From the NCBI GenBank assembly GCA_964036295.1, contig OZ038465.1:7133167-7197166 (forward strand): DNA of 64,000 nucleotides, in the 5' to 3' direction. The stretch comes from Plumapathes pennacea. Lineage: Eukaryota; Cnidaria; Anthozoa; Antipatharia; Myriopathidae. The position numbers and the translations under genes were made by a program. The notes below the pieces were generated by a model, which saw nothing but the letters and a program-made list of their open reading frames with translations, ran no database searches and had not been told where the DNA came from. Within the stretch, counting starts at the first letter, position 1. Every line of letters starts with the position of its first letter. Positions 39,274 through 52,226 of the stretch are shown here, piece by piece.

Positions 39274-42200
39274 CTAGTCTCCCACTGTTTGGTCCTGACC
39301 TTGGAGAATGGACAAGCTGTTCACTGCAAAGTCCCAAACCTAGACACAACATTAATAAACTATTTCAGTAAAATGTCTGCATTTATACTGAACATATAAT
39401 ATTATGCTGCCTTATGTGTGGTTCAATATTTCCATGGCACCAACAGATGAAATAACATGTACCTTGATCTCCCCGGAGTTGTCTCCACTCACCACCCACT
39501 GGTCATTGAAGGTGACACAGGACACTCCAGTGGAATGGCCTTCTGGCAATGTTAACTGGCAATTGCCACTCTCTAACGACCACACCTAGAGAGGACATGT
39601 AAACAAAATTTAACTAAGCAGTTGTTGAATAATGGTGACACTGACTTGTGGTAGCACAATCATCCCCAATGCTTGAAACTGCATCTTTAAGGTGGTGTTA
39701 CACTGGTCGATTTGCAACAATACAATGTTGCGCTAAAAATTGTTCAGGTGTACGTAACACCCCATTGCGAACAATTTTTTGCAATGTTTGCAGTGCTGCA
39801 ACACGTTGCAAGTTTTTGAAAGTGATTCATAAACTTGCAAGTTCACAGTTGTGCAAATTTGGAGCAAATCAGCGTTGCAAATCATCGTTGCAAATCGACC
39901 AGTGTAACACCAACTTTATGAGCTGTGATTTGATCAGTCTTCACCATACCTTGACTGTTCTGTCATTAGACCCACTGACAACTTTATGCATATCAACATC
40001 AGTACAAGTCACAGATCCTGCAAAGTGAGAGGACGTAGACTGTCATTTCTAAAATATTGATCGTCTATCAATTTTTCTCGTGTACCATACCACAGCTCTT
40101 ATGAGCTAAAACAAGAAACTGACAAATATAATTTGTTTCTTTCTTCTTTTAGCTCAGAAGAGTTGAGGTAATAAATTGGAAAATAATATACATACGGATG
40201 GCAATGGACTAATATTTAAGATTGCCATATTGCCCACAGACCATGATTTATAGTCGTGACATGATATGACACATGCCCATCATGTTTTGCTAAAGTGACA
40301 GATTCTGAAATAACAGGCAGCTCATGTCACGGTTTTTTACTTACCTTCTTCTTAAAGGCATTGAAAACCGGACAAAATTACCTACAACTGTGTCTTGTGA
40401 TTTTTTTGCAGTTTGCAGGCTATGGGCTGCAGAATATGGCAATCTTAAACTGCCTTGTATTATGTGAAAGGTGACAAACCTGTGTGGCCAAATAGTGTGT
40501 GTTTATGACTTTGTGACACAGTGTCCCAAAGCAGAATAGTGTTGTCTTCTTGTCCTGACGTGACAAGACTAGCACAAGGGCTGATCGATAAACAAGACAC
40601 CATTGTTCTGGAGGCCATTTGCTAAAATGACAAAAAGAAAAGAGTAAAAAAATTAGAAGTGATCACATGTAGAGACCAAAACAAAGCAAAAACACTAGTA
40701 ATTATTGGAAAAAAAGGGCTTTGTGATACCAGAAATGCCTGAAAGACATCCACCCTTCAAAAAAAAAGTTTTATTTTCATTTCTTTTACTAAAATTGTCG
40801 CTTGAACATTTTAGTATTTTCTGCTTTACCTCCTGTGTGGCTGGACGTAGTGAATATTTTTCTTGTCTGATTATAGTGTCATCCTCTGAATCTGGAAAGC
40901 AAATTACAATATATTTTAATATTAAAAAGCTGTCCCCATATGTTTGACAACAACACTTAGTGAATTAATGATTAAATATTTTATTTTACTTTACCTGCCA
41001 CCTGAGCTCCTTGTCCAAAGCTCAGAAGTGTTTGACCTTGAAACTGCACAGACTTTAATATGGAAATAAGAGAAAGTATGCAGTATTTTATTTTAAAACA
41101 TTAATTTTTATATAAAAAAAAAATGGTTCAAATTATAAAAAGTTATTTTCCCATTTGAGAAATCTTCTTGTAATTTATGGCATGTCAAAATAAAATCTTA
41201 TAAACATAAAAAATCTGCCCTTTGTACATAACTGGGACTATAAATTACTGGAATTTGCATTTTAGCTTTATAGCCCTACCCTCCTAAACTTTCTGATATT
41301 AAATTTTTCCTGGTATGCCTCAGTTGACTGTTGTGGGTCATGCACATCATTGAATTATAAAGAGTTGATAATTAAATTGCAAATATAATAATTATATTTT
41401 ATTATTATAAATTATTTATAATAAATCATGATGATACAATCATTGAAAGCACACCTGAAATCCAATCAGATTCCAGTCATCCAATACTTCAGCAGCATGT
41501 GAGATGGCCACTGACCACACATCATCTGTGAATTCTCGTTTCAGTTGGATGTCCAGTACAGAACACCTGACGAATGTAAACAGTGAAAATAATGTTATCC
41601 TTAACACAATTTAAACTAAAACACAAAACCAAATAATCTATCACACAGTAGAGTTGTTTTTGGAATGACTATCAGAAACCAAAACCAAAGTAAATACAGT
41701 ACACCCAGCCAATCACAGAGGCTGTAAGAAACACTTTCAACCAATCAGAAGCCGATACTAATTTGAGTTTGGTTTTACTTTGAACTCATGTGTGTGGCAA
41801 ATGCAAAACCAAAGCAATCACAGGATTACTTCTGACAGTCATCTGAAAATGGCAGTATTATTTTCAGGAGTTAAACAAAACTCAAAACAATTTCAAAGTC
41901 TACCTTGCTTTAAATGTTGTTAAAGTGTGCAAGCAATGACAGGAGACATTGCCATGGTGATCAAACTCCAGCTGCCAAACACGCACTACACAGTCTTTAG
42001 TCACGGAGGCCAATTTATTACCATGAAGATTTACACAACAAACAGCAGTTCTTGGGATAGATTCATTACTGTCAAGTCCTCGGAAAACATTCCTTGCAAC
42101 AAAATTGCTCTCTAAGTTCACTTGTCTTAAGACAAATCTCTCTCTTTGAACATCCCACAAACAGAACTGCAGAGAAAAAGGGAGTAAAGTCTAAAAATTT

Positions 42201-43851
42201 GAATTAAATTCTATTAATATTACTAAAAACCAGTTCTTACAAGCATTAAGTAATCAGTAACACTTCTGAAAATCTTTGCTTAACCTGCCCCAGTGAGAAT
42301 TAATTGAAGAAGATTTATGAACAGATGCCATATGCCATGATAGCATCACAAACAAATTGCAGCATGTGTACAGAGACTTTGTAAAGGCCTTCATAAAAAT
42401 ATTAATAAGTAACTCTCCTAGCTATATTATATAACTAGTTGAATTCTCCAGAATATGGCAAGTGATTGCATAGGCTGATTAGACTATCAATTCTGCCAAT
42501 ACCACTCATACAATCTCGTCAGGATTTGGAACCTTGAAACTATGGAGATTAATGAGTTTTCAATCTAAAAACCTCAAAAGTACACAAAAAATGACAGTGA
42601 AAGGGACCTTTTCACAGGTATGAAGTAACAAGTTAGCAGTTACAAGAATAGCCCAGTAAATAATCCAGAGAGCTGAGCTCACAGTCTTCACAATACAAGT
42701 GCTTGAAAACTGTGAAGGCCACTTTCACTGTAATATTATTCTCTGTCTACAGTTCATATTTTATTTTATTACTTTATAACATAAACTATTTTACCTACAG
42801 TAAATGTTAAGCAAAAGCCTCTAGTCACCTTATTACAATCCAGGCCAGCTGCCAGGATGTTCCGTGAACATTCACTACCAAAGTCCACACATTGTACAAC
42901 TCCTTCACACTTGACAACATGGAGATTCCTCTTGCAGGGTAAACTCCACACATGAACATTATAACTACCATCATTCACACTGGCCAACAGATTACGTCCA
43001 CAGCCAGAGATTTTCAGACATTTCACCGATGTGAGCAGCGAGTTTGCAACAACCTTCTTGTGCAAACTCTGTACATGACAATGTCCACTAAACCAGTTAG
43101 CCTTTAAAATGTAATATTCCTTCCATTGTGTCGGTTCGATGCTGTGATAGTACAATGGATCTGTGACAAACCTGTCAAACTTTTTTATAAAAAGGTTCCT
43201 CCACCTGATCATGCAGTTAAGGAAACAAGTCATGGCTGCATAAATTAACTACACAATAATATTATGATACAATACACTGCCAGATTGCCAAAGGAAAAAA
43301 AAAGGATACAGATGAAAATCGTTGGCTAAGCGACACCATGACGTACAAACCTAAAATGAACATCAGGAACATGCAAAACATTAATTAGACAACAAGAAAT
43401 TTGGTAAATAATCTTGGAATAGCACTAACAGTGTTTTATCACACATCCTCAACGTTTTAGTGCTGAGTAAAATAAATAATAGACAGATGTGCCTTTCTGT
43501 ACTCAATCAGGTCTTGAAATTTCATTGAGTTCCAAACCACATGGGCTCTGAACTCCTCAAGGAATTTGGGTATAAAACAATATATTATACAGTTGTAGCA
43601 ACGTCTAAGAGAGTCATTAAGCAACAGGCGCTTAATTTACTGGGGAACAGTTAGCATTTACATTAAGAAGCTCTCGATTGAGTTGTATCTTGCTTAATGC
43701 AAAGGCACTGGTAGTAAAAACAGCTGAACGGCTTCTGGAAACAAAATATAACAGCAATAAATTATTAGTTTACCTGAGAAGACCTACATAAATCACGGGC
43801 GTTGAGTAGTCTAAAAATTCTTAAAATTATCTCATCGCTAAGATCTTCCAT
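39274..43851 (-). CDS. F-box and WD40-repeat protein
   Basis: Eleven exons join in phase to 459 aa: 43774-43851, 43310-43350, 42829-43204, 41904-42166, 41455-41566, 40995-41043, 40830-40891, 40480-40621, 39950-40017, 39463-39585, 39274-39339. The N-terminus (MEDLSDEIILRIFRLLNARD, then VCTSWCRLANDFHLWRNLF) is an F-box, which binds SKP1. It is followed by WD40 strands with Trp-Asp-type ends: SYNVHVWSL, FCLWDV, DCVVRVWQLE, EDNTILLWDT, SNDRTVKVWSLE, SGEIKVWDF. The protein is therefore a likely substrate receptor of an SCF ubiquitin ligase, with the propeller binding the target. I cannot assign it to FBXW1-12 by recall; alignment with FBXW4 or FBXW9 is not convincing, so no symbol is given. An acidic insertion (DSEDDTIIRQE) in exon 7 interrupts the propeller. 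The start ATG at 43851 opens directly on the F-box. Confidence 0.85.
39690..39915. mobile_element. MITE with GTGTTACACTGGTCGATTTG ends
   Basis: Left end AGGTGGTGTTACACTGG, right end CCAGTGTAACACCAACT, with inverted GTCGATTTGCAAC/GTTGCAAATCGAC continuing inward for about 30 bp. TTA lies on each side (39687-39689, 39916-39918), consistent with a 3-bp PIF/Harbinger-type target duplication. The inside repeats TTGCAA-type words. It lies in an intron of the F-box gene. Confidence 0.8.
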
Positions 43852-43940
43852 CGTACAGCCCTGTATAACATATAAACAATGTGAAATAAATTTATAAAAT
43901 CCGCTTCATCTCGCGGCGGCCGCCATATTGTGACGTAATA
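43852..43940. promoter_or_regulatory. F-box gene upstream region with YY1-like and CRE-like motifs
   Basis: GCGGCGGCCGCCATATTG (YY1-type CAATATGGCGGC on the gene's strand) followed by TGACGTAA (CRE-like) lies 60-90 bp before the start codon. The left boundary of the channel-gene duplication falls at CCATATT inside this region, so part of this promoter was copied to about 52560. Confidence 0.45.
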
Positions 43941-44860
43941 CTGAGCTAGTCTCCAGGCTCCACTCTGGGGAAGTCGACCCAACCCTTCGCGCGCTCGAAA
44001 GGGCGTGTGTTGCTAGCTCCCTCAGCTTGATTCAAAAGTTTTCAAGGGAATAAGAGTTTCCGCGACGTAAAAGGTAAAGTGCTCAAAACAAATCTAAAAA
44101 GGCGCATTTCAAGTATGAATACTTTTATCGTGCCACGAAATAATTGGTGGCTTCGAACGGGCAACGCGATATTCCGAAGTTTGACAAAACGCTAACGACT
44201 CCTGCACCTTAGAACACTAATCTAAGTTTGACTGCAGTGATAAACCACTCAACCATTCGCCTGTCACTAAAACTAAATACCAGCGGCTCGTGTTTATACT
44301 CTCCTCGGCCCCTCCTCACTTTCAGTTTTAAACTGATTTGTTACATTCGAAATCCTAACATAAAAAGTCGGATGAAGTCGGGACTTCTAATTTAAAAATA
44401 TCTAGGTGTCGAATATCGACTGTGCAAAACTGGATATGTCACAAATTACTCCTTTCTGATCTTTCTACGGTCAAGAGACTCGGACTCGCGAGCTAAAAGT
44501 TGCCGTAGCGACTTTTGGATTTTATTTTGAAAGCTCCCATAAGCAGCACTATAAAGATGCTTTTTAATTATAACTCATTAGATTCCTCGAAGATGACTTT
44601 TCTTTCATTTTTTTCTTTTCTTTTTCTATATTTTTAGTCGTGCGTAGTAAGCCTGTCCGCGTTTTTAATAATTTTGTTTCGAGAAAGTGCTTCATTTTTG
44701 ACAATATAAATGTACAATCCGCCTTCTAATTTATAGTAAAATGATTTTTTAGGCATATTTCAAGCTATGTGATGCTAAGTTTGAGTTGAGATTGAGTGTG
44801 AAAATTTACATTTGCTGAGTATATAGCACCACCAGTACGCCACCAGTTATGTTACGATTC

Positions 44861-46555
44861 AGGGGTACTTTGACCAAAATCGGACCATCACTTAAATTCA
44901 ATTAAAAACAGTCAAAAACAATCTTTAGCACACCACTGACAATCCTACCAAACCGTTTGTCGAAATTATTTTTGGAAGTGCCACTTTTTGACCTCTGTTT
45001 TTCTTGAGCCGTGAATAAATCGATAATTCCGAGTGGGGATTGGAGAAACCGGCGTGACGTCATCTTATCAACGCAAAGTATTACAACTATAAGGGAAGTA
45101 TGAAGTTTTGCAGAAGAGCGCGTGTAACTCTTGATTGAAATCGAAGTAGAATTTGGAATTTTCAAACAAAACTGCACAACATGCCAGGTAGGTGTGTAGT
45201 GCAGGGCTGCGACAGCAAGTCCAACCCGAAAGAAGGCATTTCCCTTCACATTTCGCTCAATAATAAAGCGCTGTGCGCGATATGGAAGAACGGTTTGTGC
45301 TACTTCATCGCAAGAACTTCAATCCTGGTGATCGCTTCTCTTTCTGCTCGAAGCATTTCGAAGAGAGCTGTTTTTCAAGGCTCCACCAAGAAGGTTTTCT
45401 CCAGCAGACTGATTCCAGGATCAGTCCCCACAATTTGGAGCGGAGCAACTAAAGATCGAGGCGAAAGTGCAAGAGATCGTCGTAAGTCTTGACGAGGGAA
45501 TTTTTTCGAAGTTTGAGCAGTTTAAGAGTCTCACAATTTGCAAACTGTCATCAAACTGCTTTCTTAGATGTTTCGTTTAGCAGAAATTGCAAGAACTGAA
45601 CTTTCGTTTTCATCGCACATCGCACGCTGTGGCGGTGTGACAACTTGTTATGAGTCCATTCGAGTAAATTTGAAACATTTTTCGGACTGATGCAACTAAA
45701 AGCCATACTATTACAAGCGTTAGTGAATACAAAAAGGCGGTGTTTTAGTGTGATTGTTGTAGCTTAATAAAACGGTCAAGTTAGCTAGACGGCGGCTTTT
45801 CATATAGACACAACGCCGGGCGGAATCACACAACAGTCGGCATGTCAAATCAACGTAATTGTATTTATTCAAAATAGTGGCACTGTATACGATCTATGAA
45901 TTTCACTTTACATTAAAACCCATGCATTTACTAGATCCTTCAATAATTTGACAGAATCAAAAAGTTCATGTTGATTTTGTAGTAGTTTGTGTGCTACTGA
46001 CTTCGTAAATTTCCGAGTTCTGAAGTGTGTTAAAATTAATAATGGTCTTACCACGTTCCAAAATTTACTTCTCGGCTGAATCTTTTCTTGAATTCGGCTT
46101 CTTCTTCGACTGTGACTTGCTCGACGCACACCGCTAGTTCTTCTTCCGTGGCAACTGGTTCAAAGACTGTCGTCGTACGCAAACGTACTGCCTTCAACAC
46201 TTGAATGTACATGTGAAACATCTAATAATGACTCGTGAGTCGATAAAATAGAAGAATTCGAAGAAATTATCAATGAAAGTTTGCTCTCACTCGAAGACAT
46301 TTGCAAAGAAATGTGTGTGAAGTCCGCGTCTCGTTGGTAAGATGACGTCAGAGTGGTAAACCGCTGGCCTGAAATCTTTATTCACGGCCAACATGGCGGA
46401 CAGGCGTTTTAGCCTCCTTTGAATCAATATATCTCGGGAGTCTTACATCTGAAAAAAAAAGTTTATGGGACATTTTGCTATTCATACCATACACTTTCAT
46501 TTAAAGTGGTTAAAATAGTATTTCAAAGTGGTCCGATTTTGGTCAAAGTACCCCT
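44861..46555. mobile_element. Degenerate THAP-domain DNA transposon with perfect 27-bp TIRs
   Basis: AGGGGTACTTTGACCAAAAT... at 44861-44887 is matched without mismatch by its reverse complement at 46529-46555. The 1,695-bp element is absent at the matching position of unit B (about 53936). On the plus strand ATG 45181 opens a THAP zinc-finger start (MPGRCVVQGCDSKSN, the first Cys pair of the C2CH site); after a one-base loss near 45290 the next frame continues with FCSKHFEESCF, the Cys-His half. THAP domains bind DNA and occur in P-element-type transposases. No DDE-type catalytic region remains. On the minus strand about 46060-46190 a fragment (CVEQVTVEEEAEFKKRFS) ends at a GTAAGA donor-like site, so other coding remnants may exist. 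I see no clear 8-bp target duplication. Confidence 0.8.
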
Positions 46556-47632
46556 TTAAGTGCTTAGGCAGCACAGCCCGGGAGAACTTCCAGTTATTCA
46601 TAATCAGTATACTTGAGGCAAAATAACATGCGGTAACAAACAGTCAGCCGACTGTGAAGAAGGTACATTTGTAAAGGTCAGTTTTATAGCGCAAAGAACA
46701 ATGTTCGCGTAGAAATGTATCTTTTCATAAGATAGATCCACCAATGTAAACCACCAGTATTAAAGTTGACAGGAGACAGATACGCCGTGAACTCACGCAC
46801 GGAAAGTTCTTTAGCCAAACGGAAGTCAACAAAAAGATGTCGCAGAAGATGCAAAAACAGAAACAGAACCGCCGTATGTTACCTTGCTGCACGTAAACTA
46901 CAGCACGAGTTTTACTGAAAAACGAGAAGTTTTCGTCTTCATTTTGCGTATATAATAACCCCCCCCCCCCCCTCCCCCACCAGGGACTGATTGGTATACC
47001 TTCTCTGTGGACGCTTTGGGTGTTTTAGAGTTTTAGAGCGACAGAAAACTGTTCAGTTTATCTTTGCCTTGATTGCGGCCTAACGCTTGAAACGTCAGCC
47101 AACACATTCTTGGCGTCAAGTTCGCATATTCACGTCAAAAAAGGATGATGCATTCTGACTCCAAGCCACTTCGTATAGCTTTAATCCAGGGGGTCGTGTG
47201 TTAGATTCCCAAGGACGGCAGTTATATGTTGTAGTTGTTTCACCCTGAAAGGCAGCCCCAACCGCCTTTTCGCTTCCGAACCTGAGCTTTGTGAAAGTCA
47301 ATACAGTAATAGTTATTCATTTACTACAATCAAATGCAAAATGGCTGAGACAAAATGCTTTTTTCCTGTTTACGTTCTATCGGGCTCCGTGCCAGGTTCA
47401 CCTCGCTTAGAAGCCAACATCAGAAGACATAATACATAAAGAAGAAGCACGAAACGACCTAGAAGGAGGGACCAGGCTTGTGGCGCAAGGATTAACACCA
47501 GTATCACACCTTACAGAAGCCGGACCACAACCAAATAGAAGTAGTTTTAATCGATCTATTTAGAATATAAAGTTTTACGTTAAATTAAGTGACGTAGAAC
47601 ACTACTCGTTTTATTTTAATATGTTATAGGCC
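46556..47632. other. 5' region of channel gene A
   Basis: No further gene. Contains a C run (46963-46976, absent in unit B), and at about 47145-47210 a SINE-like patch with a box-B-like TCGTGTGTTAGATTCCC. Unit B holds the same patch at about 54531-54596. Confidence 0.5.
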
Positions 47633-50600
47633 ATGCCAAAAAAAGACTACCCAGTTACCATGGAAACCATGAACCATATTTCCTCAAACTATGATGTCGA
47701 TGCTCCGCCAGCAAAGTACAATCCTTGGTCGGATTTCGTCGATAATACAACTCTGCACGGGCTACGATACGTATTCCGGAAAAAGTTTCGTGTTCTGCGC
47801 CTGGTTTGGCTGCTGATATTGATTACCGCTGGTTCGTACTACATGTTCATCGTTTTCCAGGCCATCACTAAATTCTTGTCCTATCCAGTTTCGACTGTCC
47901 TTGAACACAAGTACCCCGTAAGTATGAAGTTCCCAGCAGTGACAATTTGTCCCCAAAACATGTTCCAAAAAAGCAAGATCTTCATGCCAGATTCGGATCC
48001 CGAATTTAACAAGCTTGGCTTAAACATGAGCGTGTGTGAAGCCACGGCCGCTGTTCGTGCTGGAAGACCTTGCGGGCTCGCAATGCTGTGCTGCTGTGGC
48101 CTTGTGATGAGCGAAAAGGCGGTGTTATCCACAATAACTAACTGTACCAGTCAGTACAAAAGTCAGTTGAGGCAAGCTCTGAATAAGTTCAATGTTGCAC
48201 TTAACACCAGGGAGTTCTACCGAGTCTACGGTCCTGATATAAGGGATATTTTGGGGCCCCACTGTACATTCAAATTCCTCAGCAGTGATACCTGCACAGT
48301 GCAAGACTTCAGTTCATTTAGAGTCACAGGATCAGGAATGTGCTTCACCTTTAACTCGGGCGAAAGTCAGAAAATTAGATCAGTCGTGGAAGCTGGGATT
48401 TCGACAGGGCTGAATGTGGTTCTGGACTCCAAGATCGCAGAGTATACCACTGGTAAAGTGTCGCAGGGGTTTCAAGTCGTTGTTCATGAACAGCATGAGT
48501 TCGTTGATGGCCTCAACGGGATCTTAGTCGGCCCTGGTTCACACATCGCCATTGCTGTCTCAAAACAAAAGGTAGAGTGAGTGAGTGTGTGTGTTTGGGA
48601 GGGAGGGTGGCGACAAAGACAATGAGCTCAAAATTTCTACGAGCTGATACTTTCACCTCGTAGAAATCGACAGCGAATCAATCTAATTGTTTTAGTGTCA
48701 GCAAATTTCTTCAAAAAGTCTTCTCTGAAACGGCGGCCATTGTTGGAAAATCGACATCTGTAGGCTGATAACGCGAGTGGCGTACTAGCCAACCAGACTG
48801 CAGGTTAGCATCAGAACACTAGTTTATTCTTACTAAAAGTAAATAGTTCCCTCGCTTCTCTCGAGATACTAATCGTGACGTAACTAATCGTGACGCAACT
48901 AATCGTGACAGTACTAATCGTGACAGTGCTAATCGTATAGTTCTAATCGTGACGCTACTTAGACACGGCACATTCGACGTTGTTTGAACTGGGCTCGTAG
49001 ATAAAATCCGTCTATTGAATATTAAAAGTGTGACACTCGAAGGAAAGCTCTCAGTAAGTACATTCAATTAGCTCGTGTTCACTCACAACTCCTAAACTAT
49101 GGCGTCCCTATAGCCTCTGAGTGTTGCCATTTTCCTTACAAATCGAAGCATCTGCGTCTTTTCCAACAGTTCGTCAATCTTCCGTCACCTTACTCTACCA
49201 AATGCAAAAATCAAACATCAAAGATGTTCGGTTTCTACACCATCCAAGGATGTCTTTATGAGTGTGAACTTGCAGAAGTCGAGAGGGTCTGTGGCTGCCA
49301 CTTAGTATCATATCAGGGTAAGTTAATGTGAGAAGGTTTGTAATATTCAGTCATACGCTTCTCTCGAAACAAAAAGAAACACGTTAAGTTATTTTTCGAT
49401 TGCTAGCTTACACTATTTCCACAACGCGTCGTCGCTTCCAGAGCAGAACATCCTTTTATACATTTTCAAACGACGACTTAGCATTGCACTAGGTATACCT
49501 CACAAATTCATTTGATCATTAGTTTTTTCAGTCTATACAATGACCTGTGTTTGTCTCTTTTGGTCTTTGTTGTTTGTAGAAACCTGGACTTGTCTCCGAC
49601 TGTCTGTTAGCTGTTTGTTGATTATTTATGTCTATCGTACCAGGTCCACTTCGCTTCCGATATTGTGACGCCAGCGATCATGGGTGCCGAACCAGTGTTC
49701 CCCGTAAGTATCTCTTTTGTTCGCTATTTAAAAAAAAAAAAAAACATAAAACGGTTATTGTTTATCAATAACAATTTGAACTTTCGTCTCTTAGGTCAAA
49801 TGAATGTTCAGAAATGCAACTGTTCAGCCCCTTGCGAGTCTGTCCACTATAATACCCAGGTCTCCTACTCTACCGGACTTCCCGACCCCTGGACTTCCAC
49901 GTTATTAAAAAGTGAAGGCTACAATCAAACTTTGGCGTACCAAAGGTATAACCCGCCCATTATCTGCAAAGGTTTCGATAGACCAGTTGTCGATTAATGT
50001 TGCTTTGGCTGCTTATATTTTGCTCTCAATACGCTTTATGATTGGTCTAAACAACTTTGGCGCAGCATTCCACATTAATCAGGAATCAAAGCAGAAGCAA
50101 TCGCGAATTTTGCCACGCAATCAAGCAAGTGGCGATGACGATTCTCTGCTTTACCTAATCACTTTGGCTTCTGGCTGGTCGAATTTTCCTTTCATTTGTT
50201 TTGGTTTCACGCAAGCCAATCGAAACGGCTTCAGACAGGTAGATACAGTTATAAGAAATAGGCATTTGTCACGATTGCTGTTTGATTACATAGAAGGAAT
50301 TTGGAATTTGTAATCCGAACAGCCGTGTAGACCACGATGGTACGTAAAAACATAGGTCCGCAAAGCGTACGTGAAGCTATTTGCTAGTTGATGATAGTCT
50401 ATGATAGGTAGTTCGTGTTACAACGGGGCACGAACTATCATCGAATATTATCACCGTTTGATCGGGGTTTTACACTATGTTCTACTATGCCAGCTACGTA
50501 CTATGCATGACCAAACACAAATGCACAAACATGACAGTTTATTATATGATTATTTTGAGCTGATCGACATAAAAGGAGGAAAGTATAGCTTGCCAAAATA

Positions 50601-52226
50601 TTTCAAGTCGTTCTGTAAATTTCTGCGAGGTAAGCCAGACTTTGACTCGTTATAGTAGTTTCGTATTAACGTAACACAATTCAGCCAAACAAACCTGTTT
50701 CTCGTGCTCTTCGAACGGTAGTGAAATAGATTCACAGTAAAATTTCCTGTCGACTTTTCAGTCGATTTTTCATTAGCGACAAAACCCGCTAGAGACAATT
50801 TTTGTAAACAAACAACTCAGACAAACCACAGTCAATCTGGTCATGAAATCATGTGTCAACAAACATATCATGCGAGGTAAACCAGATTTTGACTCGTTAT
50901 AATAGTTTCGTAACGTAACACACTCCAGCCGAACAAACCTGTTTCTCGTGCTATTCGAACGGTGGTGAAAAGGATTCACAGTAAAATTTCCTGTCGATTT
51001 TTCATTAGTGACAGAATCCGCTCGAGACAATTTTATAAACAAACAACTCAGACATACCACAGTCGATCTGCATTTGCAATTATGGCATGAAATCATGTGT
51101 CAGCAAACATATCAGCGAACGCAAAAAAACTCGGAATAAGCTTTTACCTTTGCCAAAACATATGTCATGGTCACACCATACAGCTGTGTTCCTTGTTTTG
51201 TGAGCGGAGCGTATATTCGCAAATGTGTCCAGAAATGTCGCTCTAAATGTGAATCTGTGTCGCCTGTTTGCCAGATACTACGGATATGTCAGCCGGGGAC
51301 TGAAGGGGGAGCAGATTTCCACATGCAACCAAAGAATCGGTAACGCTCACAGCCGCCATTAAATAATGCCTTGAATTTCCACGTGCGAAAGAGCCAATTA
51401 TATTTAGAAAACCCCTCCCTGGAGAGGTAATTTAGCTTCTGACATTCTGTCGCAAAGTTATAACATTAGCACGGAAACCCTTTAGTGGAAATCTCTCTGT
51501 GCATTCTTTGTGTTAAGTAGATAATAAAAGACAAACTTTCTCACAGGACCTGTACCACGGCGGCTTTTATATGGATAACACTTCATGCTCCTCCCCCCCT
51601 CAGTAGTTTTTGCCACCTAGAGGGGGAGCATTTTAATGACCTAATGAGATGGGCCGAACGGCTGTTCAACTATCGCACAAACGCCGACATAGAAGCCATT
51701 TGCATATTGCAAATAGCTTCAAAAATATATAGCACATTTAGTAGCACATTTTTCGAGTATATTCTCATTTTTTTCCAGAGAAAACCTAGTGTTTATCCAA
51801 GTTGGTTTCAAGTCCTTGAGTTATGAACACCAGGAACAAGTTGCTGCCTTTGACACATGGATGTTGCTAGGTAACTTACTTTTTTACAGTCTAGTTACAT
51901 ATTATGCTTTTCTATTTCTTTCTTTCTTTGTTTAAACTATCAACTCTCACTACATCACTCATACATTTTATTTAGTTAAAAGGTTGTGAGAATATGCATT
52001 TTAAGCTTGAACGTGAACTCTGGCTTTGACAACTTGCTGACGCTAAAAAAGAACTCAACTAACTTCTTGAGAGTTTTCATTTCCTAACCTGTATTATTGT
52101 TTTGCAGGAGAAATCGGCGGCAATATGGGTCTATTCGTGGGATGCAGTTTGATCACTCTTTGTGAATTAATGGATTGCCTGATTATTTTCCTGTTCCAAA
52201 AATTCAGAAATGTCGCACAGCGCTAG
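47633..52226 (+). CDS. DEG/ENaC family (ASIC-like) sodium channel, copy A
   Basis: Six exons (47633-48571, 49170-49317, 49644-49703, 49795-49945, 51779-51870, 52108-52226) join in phase to 502 aa, a full-length DEG/ENaC subunit. These are trimeric, amiloride-sensitive Na+ channels of the plasma membrane, gated by protons, peptides or force. Seen: the gating His-Gly motif in TTLHGLRYVF; TM1 (VLRLVWLLILITAGSYYMF); the post-TM1 block FPAVTICPQN; a Cys-rich extracellular domain with CLYECELAEVERVCGCH and KCNCSAPCESV; and TM2 with the selectivity filter Gly-Cys-Ser (GLFVGCSLITLCELMD). The usual cytosolic tail is very short (FQKFRNVAQR). The ATG at 47633 adds nine residues before METMNHIS; copy B lacks it, so the second ATG (47660) may be the real start. 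The exon 1 donor is GTAGAG, weaker than the GTAAGA of copy B. Confidence 0.92.
48869..48956. repeat. CTAATCGTGACNN minisatellite, copy A (about 6 units)
   Basis: Units of 13-15 bp built on CTAATCGTGAC in intron 1 of channel gene A. The homologous array in gene B has about 10 units. Confidence 0.9.
50355..51720. repeat. Unit-A-only intron segment with a 247-bp internal tandem duplication
   Basis: After CGATGGTACGTAAAAA the two units part; unit B resumes at ATATATAGCACATTTAG, matching about 51724 of unit A. Within the extra segment, TGCGAGGTAAGCCAGACTTT at 50624 recurs as TGCGAGGTAAACCAGATTTT at 50871, and the two 247-bp copies remain similar to about 51114. No coding potential found. It is either an insertion in A or a deletion in B. 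Confidence 0.8.

Noticed and set aside
45908..46129. 73-aa minus-strand ORF inside the THAP element as a gene
   Set aside because: No recognised domain in that frame; a different frame of the same strand looks more coding-like, and the element is decayed. Kept only as a remnant in the element's entry.
47116..47301. A conserved 61-aa minus-strand ORF present in both channel units (also 54497-54682)
   Set aside because: Both copies are explained by the segmental duplication; the WESNTRPPGLKL-type string is typical of translated SINE or tRNA-like sequence.
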